This document shows, in pieces, positions 53,416 to 59,155 of a stretch of DNA of 64,000 nt. The notes under the pieces are model-generated. The model saw only the letters and a list, made by a program, of their open reading frames with translations. It was not told the origin of the DNA and did no database searches. Source of the DNA: a virus. Each line of letters opens with the position of its first letter. The stretch's first letter is position 1. The translations under genes and the position numbers were made by a program. The stretch lies in IMG/VR virus record IMGVR_UViG_3300032299_001015, positions 20,402 to 84,401 of that record. One strand, written 5' to 3'.

Positions 53416-53539
53416 TGGGGTCCTCATTCTTGTCAGATGCTGGGAAGGGTAGTTCATCTTGCTCTGGAACCCATCCAGCGGGAACAGGTTGATTGGTATC
53501 AATATCTGCTAGATCTAAGTCTCCATTAACTTCAGGCAT
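53408..53539 (-). CDS. Small lysis-cassette peptide, 43 aa
   Basis: Decoded from the minus strand: MPEVNGDLDLADIDTNQPV, then PAGWVPEQDEL, ending SDKNEDPNG. It is acidic, has no membrane segment and overlaps the holin stop and the endolysin start by eight bases each. A GAGGTGG ribosome site precedes the ATG. Its role is unknown; the translational overlaps suggest coupling between holin and endolysin. Confidence 0.65.
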   Translation of the reverse strand: MPEVNGDLDLADIDTNQPVPAGWVPEQDELPFPASDKNEDPNG

Positions 53540-53771
53540 CTTTAGCCACCTCTGAAGCAACTAAACTGGGGCTATGTTCTTTAGTTATCCCAGCAGAAAC
53601 AATTGATGTAGCATAAGAAAGAAGTGCGCCCCCTAGGGCTAGCCCAATATTTGTCTTCCAATCGACAGTGAAGACATTAAGGGCTCCTGCGGAACCAAGA
53701 ACAATAATAAATTGAGCAAGTGTCTTTAATGCTCTTTCGGTGGACTGTATCCAGAAAACTTTATTAAACAT
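53532..53771 (-). CDS. Holin (r1t-like family)
   Basis: A 79-residue protein with the r1t-holin pattern: FWIQSTERALKTLAQFIIVL (first membrane helix, about 7-27), the turn NVFTVDWKTNIGLALGGAL and a second helix, LLSYATSIVSAG (about 48-62). A charged tail ends VAKDA. Holins open the membrane at the set time to let endolysin reach the wall. It overlaps the second membrane gene by eight bases. Confidence 0.85.
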   Translation of the reverse strand: MFNKVFWIQSTERALKTLAQFIIVLGSAGALNVFTVDWKTNIGLALGGALLSYATSIVSAGITKEHSPSLVASEVAKDA

Positions 53772-54030
53772 TTAATTCTCCATTTCTAGTAGGTAACGAT
53801 TGTGCATCAGTTTGATATGTTCTTACATCTTCATACGCTGCGCCACCGATATATGCTGCCACAACTGTTCCTATCAGTGCAAAAGAAGAAAGAACTAAAG
53901 TCTGAGCAAGAGATGTATCATTCCATCGAACCAATGTATAAACAATTACTGCCATGGCAAACAGCATTGAGCCAAAGACTGCGCGGCGGCGCAGTTTCCA
54001 AGATGGTTTCATTAACGTCTCTTGGTTCAT
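53764..54030 (-). CDS. Holin-associated membrane protein
   Basis: An 88-residue protein with two predicted membrane helices (AVFGSMLFAMAVIVYTLV, about 17-34, and TLVLSSFALIGTVVAAYIGG, about 44-63) and a C-terminal AAYEDVRTYQT helix. Such proteins often accompany the r1t-type holins of actinobacterial phages and may act as a second holin or antiholin. The ATG at 54030 follows AAGGAAAG. First gene of the minus-strand late block from the right. Confidence 0.75.
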   Translation of the reverse strand: MNQETLMKPSWKLRRRAVFGSMLFAMAVIVYTLVRWNDTSLAQTLVLSSFALIGTVVAAYIGGAAYEDVRTYQTDAQSLPTRNGELNV

Positions 54031-54058
54031 CTTTCCTTGACTCCCTCATTTACTCATG

Positions 54059-54064
54059 ATTATA
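54059..54064 (-). promoter_or_regulatory. Candidate -10 box for the lysis/late block
   Basis: On the minus strand GAACATTATAATCATGAG puts TATAAT 28 bases before the first membrane gene. The 186-base divergent gap (54031-54216) must hold the rightmost late promoter. No -35 at standard spacing is certain. Confidence 0.5.
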
Positions 54065-54185
54065 ATGTTCTTACAGATTCAAATATATCAAATATATTTA
54101 ACATTTGAATATCTTTAATAATTATACTTCTTTAATGTTATTAAAAACACAAGCACCAAATCGAAATCCGAAACCGAAAACAGAA

Positions 54186-54191
54186 TATAAT
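54186..54191 (+). promoter_or_regulatory. Candidate -10 box for the first rightward gene
   Basis: AGAATATAATAAACC on the plus strand gives a TATAAT 25 bases before ATG 54217, with a TGAGGAG ribosome site between. No convincing -35 is seen. Confidence 0.5.
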
Positions 54192-54216
54192 AAACCTACC
54201 ACCTCTGAGGAGAAAA

Positions 54217-54453
54217 ATGCCTACGGCAACTGATAACATGACAGCATCTGCAACTACCGTTGATTTATTTTTGAATAAGCAAGATCGTTGTGATACTGGG
54301 AACTGTCCCGCCCAAGCCTGGGTATTGGTTAAATTTCTTACGGGGGAACTCTTGTTTTGCTCCCACCACTTTGATACATTTGAAGCCGCACTGATTAAGG
54401 ACGCCTACGAAGTTATTGATGAAAGGCATCGAATAAACTCTAAGTCCGAATAA
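54217..54453 (+). CDS. DUF7455-like zinc protein
   Basis: A 78-residue protein with NKQDRCDTGNCPAQAWVLV (about 20-38) and ELLFCSHHFDTFEAAL (about 44-59). The CD-x-C / CSHH pattern is that of the DUF7455-like small zinc proteins typical of actinobacteria and their phages. The function is unknown. TGAGGAG precedes the ATG, and an AT-rich promoter lies ahead. First gene of the rightward block. Confidence 0.75.
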   Translation: MPTATDNMTASATTVDLFLNKQDRCDTGNCPAQAWVLVKFLTGELLFCSHHFDTFEAALIKDAYEVIDERHRINSKSE

Positions 54454-54473
54454 TCTGCCTAACTTAATAGCGA

Positions 54474-54555
54474 GCGGCGGTATCGGTCTCGTCTTATAAG
54501 CGAGGGATTATAATGCCGTAATTGGTCCATGTGGGTTCAATTCCCACCCGCCGTA
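54474..54555 (+). tRNA. tRNA-like gene, anticodon UAU (Ile), lacking a D-arm
   Basis: A seven-pair acceptor (GCGGCGG / CCGCCGT), an anticodon arm CTCGT-CTTATAA-GCGAG with a classical CUNNNAA loop, and a perfect T-arm (GTGGG TTCAATT CCCAC) are clear. However, only seven bases (TATCGGT) separate acceptor and anticodon stem, so no D-arm can form, and 26 bases lie between anticodon and T arms. The anticodon UAU would read AUA. It may be a rare type of tRNA, a degenerate one or a tRNA-like regulator. Confidence 0.55.
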
Positions 54556-54561
54556 CAACAC

Positions 54562-54634
54562 GCCTCAGTAACTCAGGGGATAGAGTAACGCACTTCTAAT
54601 GCGTAAGTCGTAGGTTCGATTCCTACCTGGGGCA
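54562..54634 (+). tRNA. tRNA-Arg (anticodon UCU)
   Basis: A full cloverleaf of 73 bases: acceptor GCCTCAG/CTGGGGC, D-arm ACTC/GAGT, anticodon arm ACGCA-CTTCTAA-TGCGT with anticodon TCT, T-arm GTAGG TTCGATT CCTAC, discriminator A. Reads AGA/AGG arginine codons, common in the AT-rich late genes. No CCA is encoded. Confidence 0.93.
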
Positions 54635-54666
54635 CAAAGCGAAAGTCGAAAATAGAAAAGGCAACC

Positions 54667-55356
54667 ATGAACATTCTTGATAAAGGTTATATTAAATTAG
54701 TTAGTACTATGGGCTCTGATGTAGAAGTAGTTAATTCTGCAAGAGTCTCTTTTGATAAATCTATTACTACTCTAGGTAGAAGAGACTATTCACTTCTTGA
54801 TTATTTAATCTCTCACCGCCATGATTCTGTTTTGAGACATTGTGCTATGAGTTTTGAGATTTATGCTCCACTATTTGTAGCCAGACAATGGTGGAAGCAC
54901 CATATTGCTGCTACCGCATCGGAAGCACAAGACGGCTGGAATGAGTCCTCTCGCAGATATGTCACAGAGGAGCCAGAGTTCTATGTACCTGGCCCTTGGA
55001 GGGCCGCTAGCGATAATAAAAAACAAGGCAGCAGCGGAGAGATGTCAGAAGATATTTCTGGAAAGTATTCGAAGACTTTAGAGTACTTTATAGAAACAGG
55101 AATCAACATGTACGAGCAGGCCATGGCAGATGGTGTGGCACCAGAACAGGCTCGTTTGTTTCTTCCCGCCTACAGTATGTATATTCGGTGGCGGTGGACG
55201 GCTAGCCTTAATGCCATCCTTCATTTCTGTGACCTAAGACTAGATGAACATGCACAATGGGAAATACAACAATACGCTCATGAGGTATACTCTTTAGTTC
55301 AGGATAAATTTCCTGCAACTGTGACAAGTTGGGAAAAGTTTAGGAGAAGTCGTTGA
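54667..55356 (+). CDS. thyX: Flavin-dependent thymidylate synthase (ThyX)
   Basis: A 229-residue protein with ThyX features: KSITTLGRRDYSLLDYLISHRHDSVLRH, the FAD/dUMP-binding RQWWKHH (73-79) and NESSRRY (92-98). The normal RHRxxSxNExSxRY signature is interrupted by about eight extra residues (AATASEAQ region). A conserved QARLFLPAYSMYIRWRWTASL and a C-terminal helix complete it. It methylates dUMP to dTMP using FAD and folate. It follows two tRNA genes and starts at ATG 54667; the next gene begins with TTG, overlapping its stop. Confidence 0.9.
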   Translation: MNILDKGYIKLVSTMGSDVEVVNSARVSFDKSITTLGRRDYSLLDYLISHRHDSVLRHCAMSFEIYAPLFVARQWWKHHIAATASEAQDGWNESSRRYVTEEPEFYVPGPWRAASDNKKQGSSGEMSEDISGKYSKTLEYFIETGINMYEQAMADGVAPEQARLFLPAYSMYIRWRWTASLNAILHFCDLRLDEHAQWEIQQYAHEVYSLVQDKFPATVTSWEKFRRSR

Positions 55357-55580
55357 GTTCAGATAAATTTGCAGAAGATATCAACGAAAACCTGGGAGCA
55401 GTGCTTTATATTATGCTTGGTCGTATATACGACATGCTGATTCTTCTTGCAGATGCATCAGGTAAAGGTGAGGATGCTCTGCAATTAATCAATCTGCACT
55501 CACAGGGGCAATTAATGTCTCCCCCGCCCAGTTTGATGTTAGAAGATGATACATCAGAGGACGATGATGACAAGGAATGA
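55353..55580 (+). CDS. Acidic small protein, 75 aa
   Basis: Starts at a TTG (MSSDKFAEDINENLGAVLYIML) that overlaps the thyX stop. The first 50 residues are amphipathic or moderately hydrophobic helix (GAVLYIMLGRIYDMLILLA), the last 20 an acidic tail (EDDTSEDDDDKE). A helix-plus-acidic-tail shape suits a small protein-interaction peptide, but the family is not recognised. It overlaps the HNH gene by 17 bases. Confidence 0.6.
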   Translation: MSSDKFAEDINENLGAVLYIMLGRIYDMLILLADASGKGEDALQLINLHSQGQLMSPPPSLMLEDDTSEDDDDKE

Positions 55581-55923
55581 GAAAAGAAATTTAGAACGTA
55601 AACGTAAATGGGCTATATCTGGTCTTATTAAGACTTCAAGAGGATGTGAAAGTGGCAGTTGCCCCCTTCCGTCCGATTTTTTATTTGAATCTGTAGATTT
55701 AGATTTTGATCATGTCGATCCTAATGATAAAAAAGCCAATGTGTCTGATTTAATCCGCTCCGATTATGCATGGCCTACTATTCAAAATGAAATCAATAAG
55801 TGTCGTGTTATTTGTAAATTATGTCATGCACGACATTCCCGTGATACCCGCGCTTCTTATAATCAACATAAGACCGATATTTGTGATGAGCCGACCAGTA
55901 TTTCACATTTCCTTGGTATCTGA
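55564..55923 (+). CDS. HNH endonuclease-like protein
   Basis: About 119 residues from ATG 55564 (MMTRNEKRNLERKRKW); the ATG three bases later is equally possible. It has an HNH core (DLDFDHVDPNDKKANVSDLI, then NKCRVICKLCHARHSRDTR) and an upstream cysteine pair (CESGSCP). It is the style of the small HNH enzymes typical of actinobacterial phages. It overlaps the end of the preceding acidic gene. A cut-site or packaging role is possible but not shown; mobile is also possible. Confidence 0.85.
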   Translation: MMTRNEKRNLERKRKWAISGLIKTSRGCESGSCPLPSDFLFESVDLDFDHVDPNDKKANVSDLIRSDYAWPTIQNEINKCRVICKLCHARHSRDTRASYNQHKTDICDEPTSISHFLGI

Positions 55924-55937
55924 CCGTTATCAAATTG

Positions 55938-56363
55938 TTACCTTTTAAGGTAATCTATAGCGCTTTGCAAAAATTTTATATTGTCTTTAAACTGACCCAA
56001 TCCATTATTGCAATGTCTACAAAGAAGTCCACGAATCTTTCCTGTGGCATGACAATGATCAACATGTGCAGATTTATTAATGTCAGAATTACATATAGCA
56101 CAAGAATAACTTTGAGTCTCTAATAAGTTAAAAAATTCTTCCTTAGTTATTCCATAGAATAACTTTCTTCTTGTCCATAAAGATGAGTCTTTAGATGCCT
56201 GGGGATTTAACTCCCGCCACTTTTTATTCCTACTGAGCGAACATTCTTTGCAATATGCAGACATAAGATCTTTTCTTCCTTTATCTTGGTAGAAATCATT
56301 TCTATTTTTTACAGAGTTGCATAAACTACATTTCTTACTTTGCCTATTTGGATTAATTGTCAT
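55938..56363 (-). CDS. Recombination endonuclease VII-like protein
   Basis: About 141 residues from the ATG at 56363 (MTINPNRQSKKC); the reading frame continues five codons further. It has zinc cysteines (CSLC, CKEC) and the diagnostic YSCAICNSDINKSAHVDHCHATG with GKIRGLLCRHCNNGL (endonuclease VII type). Such enzymes cut branched DNA or act as homing nucleases. It is transcribed against its neighbours, and its ATG sits six bases after a TATAAT with no ribosome site. An inserted mobile gene is likely. Confidence 0.88.
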   Translation of the reverse strand: MTINPNRQSKKCSLCNSVKNRNDFYQDKGRKDLMSAYCKECSLSRNKKWRELNPQASKDSSLWTRRKLFYGITKEEFFNLLETQSYSCAICNSDINKSAHVDHCHATGKIRGLLCRHCNNGLGQFKDNIKFLQSAIDYLKR

Positions 56364-56369
56364 ATAACT

Positions 56370-56375
56370 ATTATA
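56370..56375 (-). promoter_or_regulatory. -10 box for the endonuclease VII gene, leaderless placement
   Basis: On the minus strand TGTATAATAGTTATATG has TATAAT then six bases then ATG 56363, with TG directly ahead of the -10. No ribosome site. Confidence 0.55.
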
Positions 56376-56620
56376 CACAAAAAGATTAACACTTTTATTT
56401 TGAACAAATGTTAGTGGCTAGCGAATTTGTATAATACACGATTTTAAGTAAGATTTTCCCAATTAAGTAGTGCGCCCATACGTCATGGCATATGTCAAGC
56501 CGACACGCCGACATTATGCGGATTGTTATAAAGGTGTCTCATTCCAGCATAATGCGGATTCTATAGTTATCATCCTGTTACCTAGGCATGTCCGATTTGT
56601 ATGCGTTTCTAGCGTCTCAA
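56376..56620. other. Intergenic regulatory stretch before the small-gene array
   Basis: This and the following 100 bases up to 56726 hold no gene I can support. It contains a rightward TATAAT (56430-56435), two near-copies of ATTATGCGGATT about 50 bases apart (near 56512 and 56550), and a TGTCCG-(A/T)TTTGTAT element at 56589 that recurs at 57457, in both cases exactly 32 bases before a TGTCAG copy. The base composition changes here from AT-rich to more GC-rich. Confidence 0.5.
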
Positions 56621-56642
56621 TGTCAGACCCCCATGCTAGGAT
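56621..56642 (+). promoter_or_regulatory. TGTCAGACC promoter-like element, copy A
   Basis: TGTCAGACCC at 56621, then TGCTAGGAT; the -10 (TAGGAT, 56637-56642) begins 16 bases after the first T. The gene at 56727 follows with a ribosome site, so here a leader of about 80 bases is expected. Confidence 0.7.
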
Positions 56643-56726
56643 CTACCTATAACTGAATATCTCCTAGGCAAATAAGCCCCATGAGGGATGAGCCCTAGGC
56701 CACACCGTAAGATAGAAAGGCTAGAC

Positions 56727-56921
56727 ATGAATACTCAGGCATACAAGGGTATTGCCCCTCGCACTACCGCCGCGCTTCGTGCGCGTCGCTCATTGGTCGC
56801 TCGTATTGGAAGCGATGCTGTCGCTGCACAGGATGCGGAGCGTGTGGACTACTACCGTGCGCTGATCGCGCAGGCTAAGGCTGCAGAGCGTAGACTGTCA
56901 GACCCTAGTGATAAGGTGTAA
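56727..56921 (+). CDS. Small basic/alanine-rich protein, 64 aa
   Basis: From ATG 56727 (MNTQAYKGIAPRTTAALR) after AAAGG; upstream codons in the same frame lack a start signal. The body is Arg/Ala-rich and helical (ALRARRSLVARIGSDAVAAQ, YRALIAQAKAAERRL) and ends LSDPSDKV. The final residues are coded by the next promoter element (copy B), so the C terminus LSDPSDKV is partly dictated by that element. Function unknown. Confidence 0.65.
   Translation: MNTQAYKGIAPRTTAALRARRSLVARIGSDAVAAQDAERVDYYRALIAQAKAAERRLSDPSDKV
56896..56917 (+). promoter_or_regulatory. TGTCAGACC promoter-like element, copy B, leaderless
   Basis: TGTCAGACCC at 56896 and TAAGGT at 56912-56917 overlap the end of the previous gene. 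ATG 56924 lies exactly six bases after the -10, so the transcript would start at the ATG. Confidence 0.75.
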
Positions 56922-56923
56922 TC

Positions 56924-57019
56924 ATGAGAACATTCCTGCAGCACGTTACTTCATTCGTCATCATTAGCGGTATCCTTACCGCTATGGCTATCGTTGGTGG
57001 AATAGAGGGAGGCTTCTAA
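56924..57019 (+). CDS. Small membrane peptide, 31 aa
   Basis: MRTFLQHVTSFVIISGIL, TAMAIVGG, ending IEGGF. One likely membrane helix. It begins six bases after the -10 of copy B without any ribosome site, so it should be a leaderless product. The ATG of the next gene overlaps its stop (TAATG). Membrane-acting early peptide is inference. Confidence 0.55.
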   Translation: MRTFLQHVTSFVIISGILTAMAIVGGIEGGF

Positions 57020-57276
57020 TGATTACCCGCGCAGAAGGTATCGTCAATGCTAAGGCTAAGATCGCGCATCCTATGGCCGATGAGGTTTCTATCGCTATGG
57101 GGCAGGGAGCGTATGCACGCTTTCCCTATTCCGTCGAACTTGCATTCTTCAAGAATGGAGATTGGGTAACTGAGCCTCTGCCAGAGTTTGCTGCACTCTA
57201 CTCTAATGAGGTCTACCCCTATGTCCCGCTGATCTACTTCGCACAGTTCCTTGAGAACTACGGCGCGGGAGGGTAG
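57019..57276 (+). CDS. Small protein of unknown function, 85 aa
   Basis: MITRAEGIVNAKAKIAH..., with a beta-strand-rich end (FPYSVELAFFKNGDWVTEPLPEF, YVPLIYFAQFLENYGAGG). Preceded by GGAGGC within the previous gene. Not a family I recognise. Followed by a terminator hairpin at 57282. Confidence 0.65.
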   Translation: MITRAEGIVNAKAKIAHPMADEVSIAMGQGAYARFPYSVELAFFKNGDWVTEPLPEFAALYSNEVYPYVPLIYFAQFLENYGAGG

Positions 57277-57281
57277 TAGCC

Positions 57282-57308
57282 AAAAACCCTTATAAATAAA
57301 GGGTTTTT
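57282..57308. terminator. Bidirectional hairpin terminator
   Basis: AAAAACCCTT and AAGGGTTTTT pair perfectly around ATAAATA. With A and U runs on both sides it can act in either direction. It ends the first small-gene transcript. Confidence 0.8.
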
Positions 57309-57313
57309 CAGTA

Positions 57314-57345
57314 CTTGACAAATCGCTTCTGCGGGGCCGGGCCGC
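57314..57345 (+). repeat. TTGACAA / GGGCCGGGCCGC module, copy 1
   Basis: CTTGACAAAT at 57314 and GGGGCCGGGCCGC at 57333-57345. The same two blocks recur at 58323, 59507, 60485 and 61804, each in the gap after a gene. Followed by TTACGATTACGTTACGA. Role unknown. Confidence 0.7.
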
Positions 57346-57488
57346 GAATCGGACATATCACCTAGGTTACGATTACGTTACGATGATCACGAATTACGGC
57401 ATGTCGATTTGACAGACATATTGGACATATCACCGTTACCAACCTGTTATGAAAGTTGTCCGTTTTGTATACATTCTGGATTAGGTAA

Positions 57489-57510
57489 TGTCAGACCCCT
57501 AGTGTAGAGT
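57489..57510 (+). promoter_or_regulatory. TGTCAGACC promoter-like element, copy C, leaderless
   Basis: TGTCAGACCCC at 57489, TAGAGT at 57505-57510, then seven bases to ATG 57518. A TGTCCGTTTTGTAT element lies 32 bases ahead of it, as before copy A. Confidence 0.72.
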
Positions 57511-57517
57511 CAGAGAC

Positions 57518-57676
57518 ATGAACAAGCAAAGAGTATGGAAGTACCAAGTAACCCTTACCGATCACCGCTCCTTCGTGGTGTCTGTCTTCTCCGCTGACCG
57601 TGATCCTTCCACGGTTGTCCGTCCCGAATTGCGGGACATGATCCTTGACGTAACTACCCTTGAGAGTGTAGGTTAG
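57518..57676 (+). CDS. Small protein, 52 aa
   Basis: MNKQRVWKYQVTLTDHRSF, VVSVFSADRDPSTVV, ending TTLESVG. Four or five beta strands are likely, a compact single domain. Not recognised. The ATG seven bases after the -10 indicates a leaderless message. Confidence 0.6.
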   Translation: MNKQRVWKYQVTLTDHRSFVVSVFSADRDPSTVVRPELRDMILDVTTLESVG

Positions 57677-57680
57677 TACC

Positions 57681-57965
57681 ATGATTGATTCAGTAGATCG
57701 TATCGTCACCACTCCGATTAGAGAGTGCCCTCCACTAGTTGAGGCCGTTGTCCTTACGGATAGCCCTATCCTAAATACTTTTTGGGTCACCATCGAACAA
57801 GATGGGCCTACCGATTACTTTGTAATCACTGAGGTAATTAGTGGATATGAGGAGATTGTATCTGGCTCTACTGTAGTAAAGTGGCTCAAGCCTGAGGACA
57901 TGAATGACCCCGTGATTCAGGCGGAATTGGTAGCGGGACTGGCTTCTATGGGATTGGAATTCTAA
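57681..57965 (+). CDS. Small protein, 94 aa
   Basis: MIDSVDRIVTTPIRECPP..., with beta-rich centre (FWVTIEQDGPTDYFVITEVIS) and an acidic helical end. Follows the previous gene by four bases. Not recognised. Coupled to the next gene by TAATG. Confidence 0.6.
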   Translation: MIDSVDRIVTTPIRECPPLVEAVVLTDSPILNTFWVTIEQDGPTDYFVITEVISGYEEIVSGSTVVKWLKPEDMNDPVIQAELVAGLASMGLEF

Positions 57966-58147
57966 TGTTTGATCTTCACGACTCCCGCTCAGGATTGACG
58001 TATCGCTGGAATCAATCCCACGGCGTGAGTATCTATAACCGCGAATGGGAAGAGATCGACTACTTCGAATTTGGATACATGGCAGATGGATCGCGCCCTA
58101 CCTTTGTAGAGTTTTGCGCGGCGGTTTCTAGGAGGACTAGTGAGTAA
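57965..58147 (+). CDS. Small protein, 60 aa
   Basis: MFDLHDSRSGLTYRWNQSH..., aromatic-rich, beta-strand pattern (GVSIYNREWEEIDYFEF), small alpha/beta. It starts on the stop of the previous gene and overlaps the next GTG. Unknown function. Confidence 0.55.
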   Translation: MFDLHDSRSGLTYRWNQSHGVSIYNREWEEIDYFEFGYMADGSRPTFVEFCAAVSRRTSE

Positions 58148-58337
58148 AGTAATAGAACGCCGTCCATTCGATATCAATATGACAATGCAATGGAATGACA
58201 TTCAGGAATTGCTCACACGATGCAAGCGCATGTGGGCATGTGCTGAGAATCCTGGCGACTTCCAAACTTTGGAAGAATTGGAGAAGTCTCTACACATTCT
58301 TGCGGAGAATATTCGAACTAGACTTGACAAATCCTGA
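58140..58337 (+). CDS. Small helical protein, 65 aa
   Basis: GTG start at 58140 behind TAGGAGGACTA. MSKVIERRPFDINMTMQW..., then helix DIQELLTRCKRMWACAEN and a second helix ELEKSLHILAENIRTRL. Its last codons overlap the next TTGACAA module. Unknown; a small helical-bundle protein. Confidence 0.55.
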   Translation: MSKVIERRPFDINMTMQWNDIQELLTRCKRMWACAENPGDFQTLEELEKSLHILAENIRTRLDKS

Positions 58338-58354
58338 AAGACGGGCCGGGCCGC
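58323..58354 (+). repeat. TTGACAA / GGGCCGGGCCGC module, copy 2
   Basis: CTTGACAAAT at 58323 and GGGCCGGGCCGC at 58343-58354, overlapping the end of the preceding gene, then ATTACGTTACGA and the promoter at 58391. Confidence 0.7.
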
Positions 58355-58390
58355 GTTTTGAAAATGTTATATAAATAATTACGTTACGAC

Positions 58391-58419
58391 TTGACAAGTA
58401 ACGGGAATTTTGATAGGTT
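58391..58419 (+). promoter_or_regulatory. Sigma70-like promoter with extended -10
   Basis: TTGACA (58391-58396), 17-base spacer, TAGGTT (58414-58419) preceded by TGA, i.e. TG-N-TAGGTT. The ATG at 58442 follows with AAAGGAG. The most canonical promoter in the window. Confidence 0.8.
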
Positions 58420-58441
58420 CGACCTGTCGAAAGGAGATATC

Positions 58442-58567
58442 ATGGGTTCTGTCATTATTCCCGTCGCGTGTGACTGGCACGCAGTCTACTCCATCCATGA
58501 GGATGGCGTATGGTATGGCCTCTACTGCGAGGAGTGTGATGAAACCTACCCGCCTGTGGCGGAGTAG
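58442..58567 (+). CDS. Small cysteine-containing protein, 41 aa
   Basis: MGSVIIPVACDWHAVYSIH, then YGLYCEECDETYPPVAE. A C10 ... CEEC arrangement could form a zinc site. An AAAGGAG ribosome site lies ahead. Unknown function. Confidence 0.6.
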   Translation: MGSVIIPVACDWHAVYSIHEDGVWYGLYCEECDETYPPVAE

Positions 58568-58579
58568 GCCCCGGCTCGC

Positions 58580-58601
58580 TGTCAGACCCCTGTGCTAGTC
58601 T
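58580..58601 (+). promoter_or_regulatory. TGTCAGACC promoter-like element, copy D
   Basis: TGTCAGACCCC at 58580 and TAGTCT at 58596-58601. The ATG at 58630 follows with a GAAAGGAC site, so a leader of about 20-25 bases is predicted. Confidence 0.7.
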
Positions 58602-58629
58602 TACGATACACATACGAAAGGACACGAAA

Positions 58630-58761
58630 ATGGCTCGCTGTGAAGATTACCCGTGCTGTGGACACACCGATGGCCTTGGCTGCAACTATGCCCCCGATAT
58701 GGAGGCAATCTATGCCTCTGTCCAGCGCCGTCTTGATGACGACTACTACGACTACTACTGA
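58630..58761 (+). CDS. Small CEDYPCCGH-type protein, 43 aa
   Basis: MARCEDYPCCGHTDGLGCNY, then APDMEAIYASVQRRL, ending in a D/Y-rich tail (DDDYYDYY). C and H residues (C4, C9, C10, H12, C18) look like a zinc or metal site. The CEDYPCCGH motif is common in actinobacteria and their phages, typically beside small metabolism genes; its role is not known. Confidence 0.7.
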   Translation: MARCEDYPCCGHTDGLGCNYAPDMEAIYASVQRRLDDDYYDYY

Positions 58762-58846
58762 AAGGCCCGGCCTGAAAATCTTCACATTGTCAAGTCTTAC
58801 GATGTGAAATACGACACACACGAAAACGGTCACGGGGATGCCTGAG

Positions 58847-58868
58847 TGTCAGACCCCTATGATAAAGT
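58847..58868 (+). promoter_or_regulatory. TGTCAGACC promoter-like element, copy E, leaderless
   Basis: TGTCAGACCCC at 58847, TAAAGT at 58863-58868, six bases, then ATG 58875. The 86 bases before it (58762-58846) carry a CCCGGCC core and TTGTCAAG but no gene. Confidence 0.75.
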
Positions 58869-58874
58869 CATCCT

Positions 58875-59021
58875 ATGAGTGAAAGTACAGAGATGCATTA
58901 TTACCCCGCCGACGAGGATTGGTTCGCTCGTCACCATGACGAGATGGAGGCTATGAAGTTGGGCCTTGACCTTGACCCTAACCCTTGGCTGTCAGACCCC
59001 CATGATAAGGTGAAGCCATGA
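58875..59021 (+). CDS. Small protein, 48 aa, ending in LSDPHDKVKP
   Basis: MSESTEMHYYPADEDWFAR, HHDEMEAMKLGLDLD, ending WLSDPHDKVKP. The last ten codons are the next promoter element (copy F), giving the same LSDPxDKV end as the 64-residue protein at 56727. Unknown; helical start. No ribosome site is present. Confidence 0.6.
   Translation: MSESTEMHYYPADEDWFARHHDEMEAMKLGLDLDPNPWLSDPHDKVKP
58990..59011 (+). promoter_or_regulatory. TGTCAGACC promoter-like element, copy F, leaderless
   Basis: TGTCAGACCCC at 58990, TAAGGT at 59006-59011, six bases, then ATG 59018. The element lies inside the coding end of the previous gene. Confidence 0.75.
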
Positions 59022-59155
59022 CCAACTACTACCGCGTGTTCTACTTGAACCGATTCAAGAAGGCATTCAATACCCGCGATAAGGCTCTGAAGTATGTTTC
59101 CTCTCAGGACGTACCTGAAGACTATGAGATTCTAGATTGGAGTGATGAACTGTGA
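59018..59155 (+). CDS. Small protein, 45 aa
   Basis: MTNYYRVFYLNRFKKAFNT, then RDKALKYVSSQDVPEDYE, ending LDWSDEL. It looks like a compact beta-hairpin plus helix. The start overlaps the preceding stop (CCATGA), and the next gene begins at a GTG inside its own stop (TGTGA). Unknown function. Confidence 0.6.
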   Translation: MTNYYRVFYLNRFKKAFNTRDKALKYVSSQDVPEDYEILDWSDEL

